From NCBI RefSeq assembly GCF_016863015.1, contig NZ_BOOB01000017.1:186001-250000 (forward strand): a DNA stretch of 64,000 nucleotides, read 5' to 3'. A program made the translations under genes and the position numbers. The notes under the pieces were generated by a model. It saw only the letters and a program-made list of their open reading frames with translations. It had not been told where the DNA came from and searched no databases. Source of the DNA: Microbispora amethystogenes (GTDB taxonomy: Bacteria; Actinomycetota; Actinomycetes; Streptosporangiales; Streptosporangiaceae). Positions 1 to 6,906 of the stretch are shown here, in pieces (position 1 is the first letter of the stretch; each line of letters opens with the position of its first letter).

Positions 1-29
1 TGATTGCGGAGTTTGCGCTGATCAAGTGA
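1..29 (+). CDS. C-terminal end of an upstream gene (partial)
   Basis: One plus-strand frame runs in from the window edge and closes at TGA 27-29, reading I-A-E-F-A-L-I-K before the stop. It ends 16 nt before the ATG of the next gene and has no competing signal. This is too short to identify; that it is a real gene tail is inferred only from the tight spacing to the following co-oriented gene. Confidence 0.4.
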
Positions 30-45
30 CGGGTGAGGGTTGGGC

Positions 46-957
46 ATGACGGCTGAATCGCTGTCCGGGGCGGCCGAGCCGTACCGGGCGGGGCCGCGGG
101 CCGGGCGAGCGCTGCGGGCGGCGTCGGACGCGGTGCCGCCGCCGGGGCTGGTGCTGCTGGCCATCCTGTCGGTCCAGGTCGGGGCCGGGCTGGCCAAGAA
201 CCTGTTCACGCAGGTTCCCCCCGCGGCGATGGTGTTCCTGCGCATCGCCACCGGCGCCGTCATGCTCCTGGCCGTGGTGCGGCCCAAGGTGCGCGGGCTG
301 TCGCGGCGCGACCTCGGCGTCGGCGTCGCCTTCGGGCTCAGCCTGGGCCTGATGAACCTGTCGTTCTACGAGGCCCTGGCCCGGCTGCCGATCGGGATCG
401 CGGTGTCCATCGAGTTCCTCGGGCCGCTCACCCTGGCCGTGGTGTCCTCCCGCCGCCGGCTGGACCTGCTCTGGGTGGCGCTGGCCGCCGCCGGCGTGAT
501 CCTGCTCGCGCCCTGGGGCGAGGCGGGCTCAGCGAGCTGGGCCGGCATCGCGTTCGCCGCGCTGGCCGGGACGTTCTGGGCCGCCTACATCGTGTTCTCG
601 GCTGCCACCGGCGCCCGCTTCCCCGGCGCGAGCGGGCTGACCTTCGCCATGATCGTGGCCACGGTCCTCACCACCCCCATCGGGGTCGCGGCGGGCGGCG
701 ACGCTCTACTGCGGCCCGAGATCCTGCTCCTCGGGGCCGGCGTCGGCCTGCTCTCGTCGGTCATCCCCTACTCGCTGGAGCTGGAGGCCCTGCGCCGGAT
801 GCCCAAGCGGGTCTTCGGGATCCTGATGAGCCTGGAACCCGCCGTCGCCGCGCTCGTCGGGCTGTTCGTCCTGCACGAGGTGCTCCAGGGCCGCGAGTGG
901 GCGGCGATCGGCTGCGTGGTCGTCGCCTCCATCGGCGCCACCCGCGCCGGCGGCTGA
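46..957 (+). CDS. EamA/DMT-family transporter, RhtA-like (threonine/homoserine efflux type)
   Basis: A 303-residue, almost wholly hydrophobic protein with two tandem EamA repeats (about residues 33-160 and 165-300), as expected for a ten-helix drug/metabolite transporter of the inner membrane. RhtA-type features include the first-repeat motif IGIAVSIEFLGPL and the second-repeat end LMSLEPAVAALVGL, the conserved E-P-x-x-A segment. Such proteins export amino acids or related small molecules; the substrate cannot be read from sequence. ATG 46 is preferred over TTG 40 because GTGAGGG (33-39) sits at good spacing before it. The protein is followed by a convergent GntR gene, which may or may not control it. 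Confidence 0.85.
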   Translation: MTAESLSGAAEPYRAGPRAGRALRAASDAVPPPGLVLLAILSVQVGAGLAKNLFTQVPPAAMVFLRIATGAVMLLAVVRPKVRGLSRRDLGVGVAFGLSLGLMNLSFYEALARLPIGIAVSIEFLGPLTLAVVSSRRRLDLLWVALAAAGVILLAPWGEAGSASWAGIAFAALAGTFWAAYIVFSAATGARFPGASGLTFAMIVATVLTTPIGVAAGGDALLRPEILLLGAGVGLLSSVIPYSLELEALRRMPKRVFGILMSLEPAVAALVGLFVLHEVLQGREWAAIGCVVVASIGATRAGG

Positions 958-1002
958 TCCGTTCCGCCGCCGTCCCTCAGCCACCGCGCCCTCGCGTGGG
1001 GC

Positions 1003-1830
1003 CTACTGCGGCGCCTGCCGCGGCGGGTCGGCCGACCAGATCGCGCGTACGTGCTGGAGATGGTGGTGCGTCAGGCGCTCGGCCGCCGGGGCGTCGCCGC
1101 GTACGACGGCGTCGAGAAGGCCGAGGTGCTCGCGGGCGGAGGCCACCAGCATGCGCGTGTCGGGCAGCCCGCGCAGCCCGTAGAGCCGGGCCCGGGCACG
1201 CAGGTCCCTGACCGTCTCCACCAGCCGGGCGTTGCCCGACAGGCCGAGCAGCGCCAGATGGAACCGCTGGTCCGCCGCGACGTAGGCGAGCAGGTCGCCG
1301 CGGGCCGCCGCCGCGACGATCTCCCGGGCGAGCGGGCGCAGCTCCTCGGCCTCGGCGCCGCGGCCCTCCCGGGCCAGTTTGGCCACCGTGGGCGCCTCGA
1401 TCAGCCGCCGGATCTCGATGATCTCGTCGAGGTCCCGCTCGGACACCTCGGCCACCCGGAAGCCCTTGTTGCGCAGGGCCTCGAACAGGCCCTCCTTCGC
1501 GAGGTCGAGCATCGCCTCGCGCACCGGCGTGGCGGAGACGCCGAACCTCGCTGCCAGGGCGGGCGCCGAGTAGACGACGCCCGGCCGCATCTCTCCGGCC
1601 ACCAGCGCGTCGCGCAGCGCCTGCGCCACCTGCTCGCGCAGGTTCTGCCGGGTGGCCGGGACCGCCGGGCGGGCGTCGCCGGATCCCGCGGGCCCAGGGT
1701 TCGGGAGCACACGTTTCGGGGGCACAGGTTGTGGAGGCACAGGTTGTGGAGGCACAGGTTGTGGAGGCATGGGTTCCGCGGGCACGGGTTGCCTGCGCAC
1801 CGGTTCGCCGGATACCGGTTCTCCGCGCAT
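1003..1830 (-). CDS. GntR-family (FadR/FCD) transcriptional regulator with repeat-built N-terminal extension
   Basis: The protein has a winged-helix GntR domain (Q-N-L-R-E-Q-V through P-V-R-E-A-M, about residues 60-125), followed by an all-alpha FCD ligand-binding domain (E-I-I-E-I-R-R-L-I-E-A start; conserved D-x-x-F-H and late H residues as metal/ligand ligands). FCD regulators respond to small carboxylic acids or related metabolites. The first 55 or so residues are not GntR sequence: they are Pro-rich pentapeptides (PQPVP type) encoded by a 15-bp minisatellite. Start ATG 1830 follows GAGGGGAAGG at ideal spacing; ATG 1854 is an in-frame alternative with a poorer site. It is divergent from ctaA. 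Target and ligand are unknown. Confidence 0.88.
   Translation of the reverse strand: MRGEPVSGEPVRRQPVPAEPMPPQPVPPQPVPPQPVPPKRVLPNPGPAGSGDARPAVPATRQNLREQVAQALRDALVAGEMRPGVVYSAPALAARFGVSATPVREAMLDLAKEGLFEALRNKGFRVAEVSERDLDEIIEIRRLIEAPTVAKLAREGRGAEAEELRPLAREIVAAAARGDLLAYVAADQRFHLALLGLSGNARLVETVRDLRARARLYGLRGLPDTRMLVASAREHLGLLDAVVRGDAPAAERLTHHHLQHVRAIWSADPPRQAPQ
1691..1825. repeat. 15-bp minisatellite, nine units, inside the GntR reading frame
   Basis: Nine consecutive 15-bp units with plus-strand consensus GGCACAGGTTGTGGA. Units at 1721-1735, 1736-1750 and 1751-1765 are identical and the outer units are increasingly diverged, the usual picture of an expanding core. In the minus-strand frame each unit encodes a pentapeptide of the type P-Q-P-V-P. 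The period is a multiple of three, so copy number can change without frameshift. Confidence 0.9.
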
Positions 1831-2002
1831 CGGCCTTCCCCTCGCCCCGGACATCGTCCGGTCACCGCCCCCTCACGCTCCACGGCCGATCGTACCGTTT
1901 CCCCGTCCGCGATGATCAACGCGTACGGGCTCCGGGAGGGGGCCCTTCACGCAGGCACGGGCGCCCGGGGCGGAGAGGGGACCACCCCGCGGGCCACCTA
2001 CC

Positions 2003-3040
2003 ATGAGTGTCGTGAAGCCCACGACTGACCGGATCCGCTCCGCCCTGCTCGCCCTGTATCGCTCGATCGTGTTCCCGACGGCCGAGTCGATGCGGCGGTG
2101 GGCGTTCGCGGCGATCGTGGTCAACGTCGGCATCACCGTCACCGGCGCCGCCGTCCGCGTCACCGGCTCGGGCCTCGGCTGCCCGACCTGGCCGCGCTGC
2201 ACGCCCGGCAGCTTCGTGCCGGCCCGGATCGACACCCATGCGCCGCTCAACATGGCGATCGAGTTCGGCAACCGGCTGCTGTCGTTCCTGGTGCTCGCGG
2301 TCGCGGCCGCGTGCGTGGTCGCCGCCTGGAGGCTGGGACGCGGCGAGCGCGGCCGGCCCGGGCCCGTCCAACCGGGACAGGGCAGGCCGGTCCTGCTGCG
2401 GCTCGCGCTGCTCCAGCCGGCCGGGGTCGTCGTGCAGGCGCTGTGGGGCGGCCTGGTGGTGCACAGCATGCTCAACCCGGTGACCGTCAGCGTCCACTTC
2501 CTCTTCTCGATCGGCATGACCGCCGCCGCCGTCGTGCTGTTCGCGCGGGCCTCCGAGGGGGACGCCCCGGCGCAGCGGCTGGTCCACAAGGACATCCGCA
2601 CGCTGGGCTACGTGCTGGTCGCCGCCGCCTTCACGCTGCTGCTCGCGGGGGTCGTGGTGACCGGAACCGGCCCGCACTCGGGCGACGAGGCGGCCTCGCG
2701 GTTCGGCTTCGACATCCAGACCGTGGTGCGGCTGCACACCGACGTCGCCTACGTCGTCGTCGGGCTGACGTTCGCCCTGCTGTTCGCCCTGCACGTGACC
2801 GACTCCCCCGGCCGCGCCCGGCGCGCCGCGCTCGTGCTGCTCGGGGTGGAGCTGTCGCAGGGCGTGGTCGGATACGTCCAGTACTTCCTCGCCGTACCCG
2901 CGGCCCTGGTGCTCCTGCACGTGCTGGGAGCGGCGCTCGTGTGGATCTGCGCGCTCCGCGTCGTGTTCCTCATGCGCACCCGGGGGCCCGCGCCCGTCCC
3001 GGCCGCCGAACAGCCGGAGCTCCACCACGCGGGGGTGTGA
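2003..3040 (+). CDS. ctaA: heme A synthase (COX15/CtaA)
   Basis: CtaA oxidises the C8 methyl of heme O to a formyl group, giving heme A for aa3-type cytochrome oxidase; it is an eight-helix membrane protein. Family marks are the TM1/extracellular start VTGAAVRVTGSGLGCPTWPRC with its paired cysteines, the heme-ligand histidine in E-F-G-N-R-L region partner segments, the second-half G-T-G-P-H-S-G-D loop and the V-R-L-H-T-D helix. Length 345 aa is normal for the actinobacterial form. ATG 2003 is the first good start, with no clear Shine-Dalgarno. The partner enzyme, protoheme farnesyltransferase (8482-9435), lies 5.4 kb away on the other strand. Confidence 0.95.
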   Translation: MSVVKPTTDRIRSALLALYRSIVFPTAESMRRWAFAAIVVNVGITVTGAAVRVTGSGLGCPTWPRCTPGSFVPARIDTHAPLNMAIEFGNRLLSFLVLAVAAACVVAAWRLGRGERGRPGPVQPGQGRPVLLRLALLQPAGVVVQALWGGLVVHSMLNPVTVSVHFLFSIGMTAAAVVLFARASEGDAPAQRLVHKDIRTLGYVLVAAAFTLLLAGVVVTGTGPHSGDEAASRFGFDIQTVVRLHTDVAYVVVGLTFALLFALHVTDSPGRARRAALVLLGVELSQGVVGYVQYFLAVPAALVLLHVLGAALVWICALRVVFLMRTRGPAPVPAAEQPELHHAGV

Positions 3041-3765
3041 CCGAGGTGGGAGGCTTACCCCACTCCTTGTCCCGCCTGGCGCCCTGGACCTGGTCGCGTG
3101 CGGCCCGGCGCCGGGGCTTCCAGGCGCTCGTCGCCCTGAGCGTGCTGCCGCTGGCGCCGATCACCTGGGCCTGGCTGACGAGCGCGGCACACCGGGTGAC
3201 GGCGGAGCCGGGCACGCGGTGGACCGCCTCGGTGCCCGCCATGCCGGCCGCGCTGGTGCTCGGCGCGGGCGTCATGGGCGACCGCCCCTCCGCGATGCTG
3301 AGCTCCCGGCTCGACATCGCGGCGGAGCTCTACCGCGCGGGCCGGGTGCGGGCCCTGCTACTCTCCGGCGACAACAGCCGCAGGAGCTACGACGAGCCGA
3401 CGGTCATGCGCGACTACCTGGTCTCCAGAGGCGTCCCCGCCGGGCGGATCGTGCTCGACTACGCCGGGTTCGACACCTGGGACTCCTGCGTCCGGGCCAA
3501 GGAGATCTTCGGGGCGTCGCGTCTCGTGGTGGTCACGCAGGTGTTCCATCTCCCCCGGGCCGTCGCGCTGTGCCGGACCGCCGGGCTCGACGCGTTCGGC
3601 GTCGGCGACGACTCCAGCCACGACTGGCCGGTGGAGACGGCGGCCTACGCGGTGCGGGAGTTCCCCGCCACCGCCAAGGCCCTGCTCGACGGCCTGGTTC
3701 TGCACTCCTCGCCACGGTTCCTCGGCCGGCGCGAGGTCACCCTCGACCACGCGCTGGCCTCCTGA
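3037..3765 (+). CDS. SanA/YdcF (DUF218, ElyC-like) membrane-anchored protein
   Basis: 242 residues: an N-terminal membrane segment (L-V-A-L-S-V-L-P-L-A-P-I, about residues 30-45) followed by a DUF218 domain. Visible family motifs are LVLGAGV, S-S-R-L-D-I-A-A-E-L-Y, LLSGDNSR, YDEPTVMRDYL, the D-Y-A-G-F-D-T-W-D-S-C segment and V-T-Q-V-F-H-L-P-R-A. Members such as E. coli SanA and ElyC affect envelope integrity and peptidoglycan or antibiotic exclusion; no biochemical reaction is firmly assigned. Start GTG 3037 overlaps the ctaA stop by four bases (GTGA), suggesting co-translation; a TTG near 3068 behind GGAGG is an alternative. Confidence 0.82.
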   Translation: MTEVGGLPHSLSRLAPWTWSRAARRRGFQALVALSVLPLAPITWAWLTSAAHRVTAEPGTRWTASVPAMPAALVLGAGVMGDRPSAMLSSRLDIAAELYRAGRVRALLLSGDNSRRSYDEPTVMRDYLVSRGVPAGRIVLDYAGFDTWDSCVRAKEIFGASRLVVVTQVFHLPRAVALCRTAGLDAFGVGDDSSHDWPVETAAYAVREFPATAKALLDGLVLHSSPRFLGRREVTLDHALAS

Positions 3766-3833
3766 CGCCGCGAAACTTTCATCCGGCCGCCTGCGGTGAC
3801 CTGGGCGGACAGGGGCGCGCGGGCCTGGTCCGC

Positions 3834-3862
3834 TGGCCGGTCGCGGAAGACGGCGTTAGGGT
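3834..3862 (+). promoter_or_regulatory. candidate sigma-70-type promoter in front of the CelR/CebR box
   Basis: TGGCCG at 3834-3839, a 17-bp spacer, then TAGGGT at 3857-3862. TAGGGT is a normal actinomycete -10 element (TANNNT) and recurs upstream of tkt and gap in this window. The predicted start point, near 3869, falls just before the CelR/CebR box. There is no annotated gene reading rightward from here. The -35 match is only partial. Confidence 0.45.
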
Positions 3863-3872
3863 CCGGGGCACG

Positions 3873-3886
3873 TGGGAGCGCTCCCA
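3873..3886. promoter_or_regulatory. CelR/CebR-type operator (perfect 14-bp palindrome)
   Basis: TGGGAGCGCTCCCA at 3873-3886, extending to a 16-bp palindrome 3872-3887. This is exactly the box bound by the LacI-family cellobiose sensors CelR of Thermobifida fusca and CebR of Streptomyces, which repress cellulase and cellobiose-uptake genes until cellobiose appears. A perfect match is unlikely by chance in 64 kb. It lies between convergent genes, 162 bp past the 3' end of the LPMO gene, rather than at a gene's 5' end. Confidence 0.8.
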
Positions 3887-3972
3887 CCTGTCCGTACGGG
3901 AGGTGAGGCCACACCACAGTGGCTATCGCACCGCGGGTACGAGGCGGACCCTCCTCCGCCCACCCATCGCGC

Positions 3973-4010
3973 GACGCCGGGGAGGCCGTCACGGCGGCCT
4001 CCCCGGCGTC
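3973..4010. terminator. strong hairpin between the sanA-like and LPMO genes
   Basis: A perfect 16-bp stem: left arm 3973-3988 pairs with right arm 3995-4010 around a 6-nt loop. There is no T-tract, which is common for actinomycete terminators. It lies 38 nt beyond the LPMO stop on the minus strand and about 100 nt beyond the CelR/CebR-box promoter on the plus strand, so it could end transcription in both directions. Confidence 0.75.
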
Positions 4011-4048
4011 TCCCGCGAATCCGGATTCAGTTCACCGTCGCGCGCCGC

Positions 4049-5152
4049 TCAGCCGCAGCTGATGTCGCTGATCGTCGGCGCCGCCGACCCGGAGCCGAGG
4101 AACCCGGCCGTGGCCGAGGCCCCCGGGGCCAGCGAGTTGTTGTACGTCGGCGCGTGGATCATCGCGAACGGCCCGCTCTGCATCGAGGTCCCGTTCCACG
4201 CCTGGGTGACCGTCGCGCCGTTCGACAACTGCCACTGGATGTACCAGCCGTTCAGCGGCGTCGTGCCGGTGTTCTTGATCGTGGCCTCACCCTGGAAGCC
4301 GCCCGGCCAGGTGTTGGTCAGCTTCACCGTGGCGGTGCAGGCCGGGTTCCCGGTCGTCGGCGACGCCGAGGGGCTCCGGCTGGGCGTGACGCTCGGGCTG
4401 GCACTGGGGCTGCCACTGGGGCTGGCACTGGGGCTGGCGCTCGGGGACGCGCTCGGCGACGGGTTGCCGCCGACGAAGTCCACGTCCGAGCAGCCGTAGA
4501 AGGTCTCCTGGCTGTCGGACCGGTACCAGACGGCGTAGATGATGTGCCGGCCGCTCTTGTTGGGCAGCTTGCCCGAGAAACGGTAGGCGCCGTTGGTGAC
4601 CGCGGGCTCGGGGTCGGCCGTGAGGAACGGCTGCTCCTCCATGTCCGCCCAGGTGAGCGGCTTCGTCGGGTCGTAGCCGTCCTTGGTGATGTAGAGCTTG
4701 AAGCCGCCGGGGTGGGGCACCCAGGCGCCGTAGACGAAGTCGTACGTCGCGCCGGCCCTGACCGTGGTGGTCGGCCAGTCGGTCCTGGCCGCGTCGTAGG
4801 CGGCGTACTTGCTGAAACCGCCGCTGCACAGCTGGCCGTCCGGGATGAAGCCCCGGGTCCGGCCGCCGCCGTCGGAGCGGAGCACGCCGTACCAGTCGTA
4901 GAGGGGCTGGGTGCCACCCGCCGCCACCGCGTCCTTGCAGGCGGCGTTCTTGGGGATGATCTGGCCGCCGGTCAGGCCGTCGGTGTAGCAGGCGTAGGTG
5001 CGGCTGGCGGGGGCCTGCAGGGCGCCGTGGGCCTCGGCGGCGGTCTGGGTCACGATCGCGACGACGCCGGCGAGCAGGGCCGCCACCGCGGCGAAGACGG
5101 CGAGGTTGCGCCTGGATCTCAACCGCGGAGTTCGCAGGGGCAGGAATCTCAC
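4049..5152 (-). CDS. secreted AA10 lytic polysaccharide monooxygenase with C-terminal CBM2
   Basis: A copper enzyme that cleaves crystalline cellulose or chitin oxidatively. A Tat-like/Sec signal peptide (RSRRNLAVFAAVAALLAG) is cut after A-E-A at about residue 41, exposing His42 as the mature N-terminus, the first half of the copper histidine brace. The second His is residue 147 (V-P-H-P-G-G-F) and the axial Phe is in ETFYGCSDVDF (about residue 218). A Ser/Pro linker (about 231-268) joins a CBM2 (C-T-A-T-V-K-L to D-I-S-C) bounded by cysteines. The mature start HGALQAPASRTYACY resembles cellulose-active Thermobifida and Streptomyces AA10 enzymes, which favours cellulose. GTG 5152 is chosen because AGAGGAGA precedes it; upstream codons lack a site. 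Confidence 0.94.
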   Translation of the reverse strand: MRFLPLRTPRLRSRRNLAVFAAVAALLAGVVAIVTQTAAEAHGALQAPASRTYACYTDGLTGGQIIPKNAACKDAVAAGGTQPLYDWYGVLRSDGGGRTRGFIPDGQLCSGGFSKYAAYDAARTDWPTTTVRAGATYDFVYGAWVPHPGGFKLYITKDGYDPTKPLTWADMEEQPFLTADPEPAVTNGAYRFSGKLPNKSGRHIIYAVWYRSDSQETFYGCSDVDFVGGNPSPSASPSASPSASPSGSPSASPSVTPSRSPSASPTTGNPACTATVKLTNTWPGGFQGEATIKNTGTTPLNGWYIQWQLSNGATVTQAWNGTSMQSGPFAMIHAPTYNNSLAPGASATAGFLGSGSAAPTISDISCG

Positions 5153-5229
5153 AGGGGTTCTCCTCTGATGGGCGGGCACGCCTCCGGTGAGGAAGGTCGC
5201 GCCGTCTTGAGCTGTCGTACGAGAAGAAC

Positions 5230-5250
5230 GCGTGCGGCATCGCCGCACGC
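5230..5250. promoter_or_regulatory. perfect inverted repeat upstream of the LPMO gene
   Basis: GCGTGCGGC-ATC-GCCGCACGC, 9-bp arms around 3 nt, centred about 88 bp before the LPMO GTG. It could be a regulator site or a leader hairpin. It is unlike the CelR/CebR box, and no such box occurs in this 5' region. Confidence 0.4.
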
Positions 5251-5352
5251 CCTCCTGAGCCCACCCATCAGTGGCCACCGCGCACAGTGATTGAAACACG
5301 CGCGAGGCGCCCGGGCCAACTACGACCGGCGAATCCGCCGATCACCCTGCCC

Positions 5353-5394
5353 CGATCTTCCCGGCCCGATCTTCCCGGCCCGATCTTCCCGGCC
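5353..5394. repeat. three perfect 14-bp tandem copies downstream of the PrsW-like gene
   Basis: CGATCTTCCCGGCC repeated exactly at 5353-5366, 5367-5380 and 5381-5394, ending 4 bp before the stop codon of the minus-strand protease gene. The copies are identical, so the array is recent. It has no dyad symmetry typical of an operator. Confidence 0.9.
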
Positions 5395-5397
5395 CGG

Positions 5398-6786
5398 TCA
5401 GGGTGGCGGCGGGCCGTACCCTCCGGGACCGGGCGGCGGCTGCTGCCCGTAACCGCCAGGAGGGAGGCCACCGGGGGTAGGACCACCGGAAGCATGGCCA
5501 CCGGAGGGAGGGCCGCCGGGACCGGGCGGGCCGTACCAGGGCGGCACGGCGGGGCCGCCCGGCCATCGGCCCGGCGCCGCCGTCGGCGCGCCGGGGGCGT
5601 ACCCCGGCGGCGGCACCCCGCGCGCCGCGTCCGCCTGGTGGCGCTCCGGCAGCGGGAACGACATCCGGGCGTAGGCCATCAGGTCCGCCAGCGACCGCTG
5701 CTGGGCGCGGAAGGTCTCCTCGTCGACCCCTCCCCTGGCCGCGCGGGCGTGCAGCAGCCCGAGCTCGGTCGAGGCGAGCTGATAGTCGATCATGGCGCGC
5801 GCCCCCGCCCGGCCGCCGAGGGCCTTGGCCCAGGCCCGCGCGTGCCGCCGGCGGCGCAGCGACGACAGCATGAAGATGTCCGCCTGGTTGATCAGCCCGT
5901 TGCGCTCGTACGGCGGCAGGTAGTGCTGGATCAGCCCGACGATCCGCCGCCTGTCCCGGAAGATCACGACGAGCTCGACCACGAGCAGCAGCATCAGCAG
6001 CAGGTAGGCGACGGCCAGCCCGCCGAGCCCGCCGAAGGTGGCCAGGCCATTCCAGAGGCCGTGCAGCAGCATCGCGCCGATCCAGCCGACGACGATCACG
6101 ATGACGCCCACCGCGCCCCGGCGCTGGGCGGCGTACGCGACCGCGATGCCGATCAGCGAGGTGAACAGCGGGTGGGCGAACGGCGAGAGCACGGCCCGCA
6201 GCACGAGCGTGGCGGCGAGCCCCTGGGCGCCGTTCTCCTGCAGCGCTGCGATGTAGTAGCTGACGTTCTCGGACATGGCGAAGCCCAGCCCGACCATGCT
6301 GGCGTAGATGATCCCGTCGGTCGGGCCGTCGAGCTCGTGCCGGCGGAACCACAGCAGCCCGAGCAGCACCAGGCCCTTCGCCGTCTCCTCGACCGGCGGC
6401 GCGCCGAAGGTGGCGACGAGGTTCCGCGCGTTGCCGACGTCGCCGAGCTGGTGGGCGACGTAGACGAGGTTGAGCGAGTTCAGCAGCCCGGCGAGCAGCA
6501 CGGCGATGCCGGCGCCCCAGGCGAACGCGAAGGCCAGGTTGCTGCGCGGCTCGGGCTCCATGCGGTCCAGCGCGAGCACGCCCGCGAGCAGCAGCGGCAC
6601 CGGCGCCACCGCGAGCCCGAGCGCGATGAAGAACTGGACCGGATCGCCGTTGATGATGTCGAAGGAGAACGACACCAGGGCGCAGATCCCGGCGATGACC
6701 AGGCCCGCGATCAGACCGACGGACGGGCGTTCCTTCAGGACGGCGCGAGGGTCGAGGCCTGCCACTTTGCGACTGTAACCGAACAC
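5398..6786 (-). CDS. PrsW-family intramembrane metalloprotease
   Basis: PrsW proteases (B. subtilis PrsW) make the first cut of anti-sigma factors within the membrane. The protein has eight or more membrane segments and the three family motifs: PPVEETAKGL (the E-E-x-x-K glutamates), S-E-N-V-S-Y-Y, and two histidine motifs S-P-F-A-H-P-L-F-T-S and L-L-H-G-L-W-N. After the core, a basic cytoplasmic part is followed by about 90 residues rich in Pro and Gly. The start is uncertain: GTG 6786 lies behind GGAGGAGG, whereas ATG 6852 has no site and would leave only 54 bp before the divergent gene. No sigma/anti-sigma pair is in the window, so the substrate is unknown. Confidence 0.85.
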   Translation of the reverse strand: MFGYSRKVAGLDPRAVLKERPSVGLIAGLVIAGICALVSFSFDIINGDPVQFFIALGLAVAPVPLLLAGVLALDRMEPEPRSNLAFAFAWGAGIAVLLAGLLNSLNLVYVAHQLGDVGNARNLVATFGAPPVEETAKGLVLLGLLWFRRHELDGPTDGIIYASMVGLGFAMSENVSYYIAALQENGAQGLAATLVLRAVLSPFAHPLFTSLIGIAVAYAAQRRGAVGVIVIVVGWIGAMLLHGLWNGLATFGGLGGLAVAYLLLMLLLVVELVVIFRDRRRIVGLIQHYLPPYERNGLINQADIFMLSSLRRRRHARAWAKALGGRAGARAMIDYQLASTELGLLHARAARGGVDEETFRAQQRSLADLMAYARMSFPLPERHQADAARGVPPPGYAPGAPTAAPGRWPGGPAVPPWYGPPGPGGPPSGGHASGGPTPGGLPPGGYGQQPPPGPGGYGPPPP

Positions 6787-6906
6787 GGCCGCTGCGGTCC
6801 TCCTCCGGTCCCAGGAGATCCCAAAGATCCCGTGCCGGGAAGTATCCCGCATGTCGAACCGGAGGATCGGCGAAGCGGCCCGGAACCCACGGCACAATGG
6901 TCGATC

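Noticed and set aside
2098-3036. Plus-strand frame running through ctaA into the SanA-like gene
   Set aside because: The portion over ctaA is Arg/Ala/Gly-rich shadow sequence; the real start is GTG 3037 at the ctaA stop.
3919-4062. 47-codon GTG-started frame after the CelR/CebR box
   Set aside because: It reads through the perfect 16-bp hairpin and into the antisense of the LPMO 3' end, its composition is Ala/Pro/Ser/Arg-like junk, and the nearest GGAGG is 14 nt away. A short RNA is the better reading.
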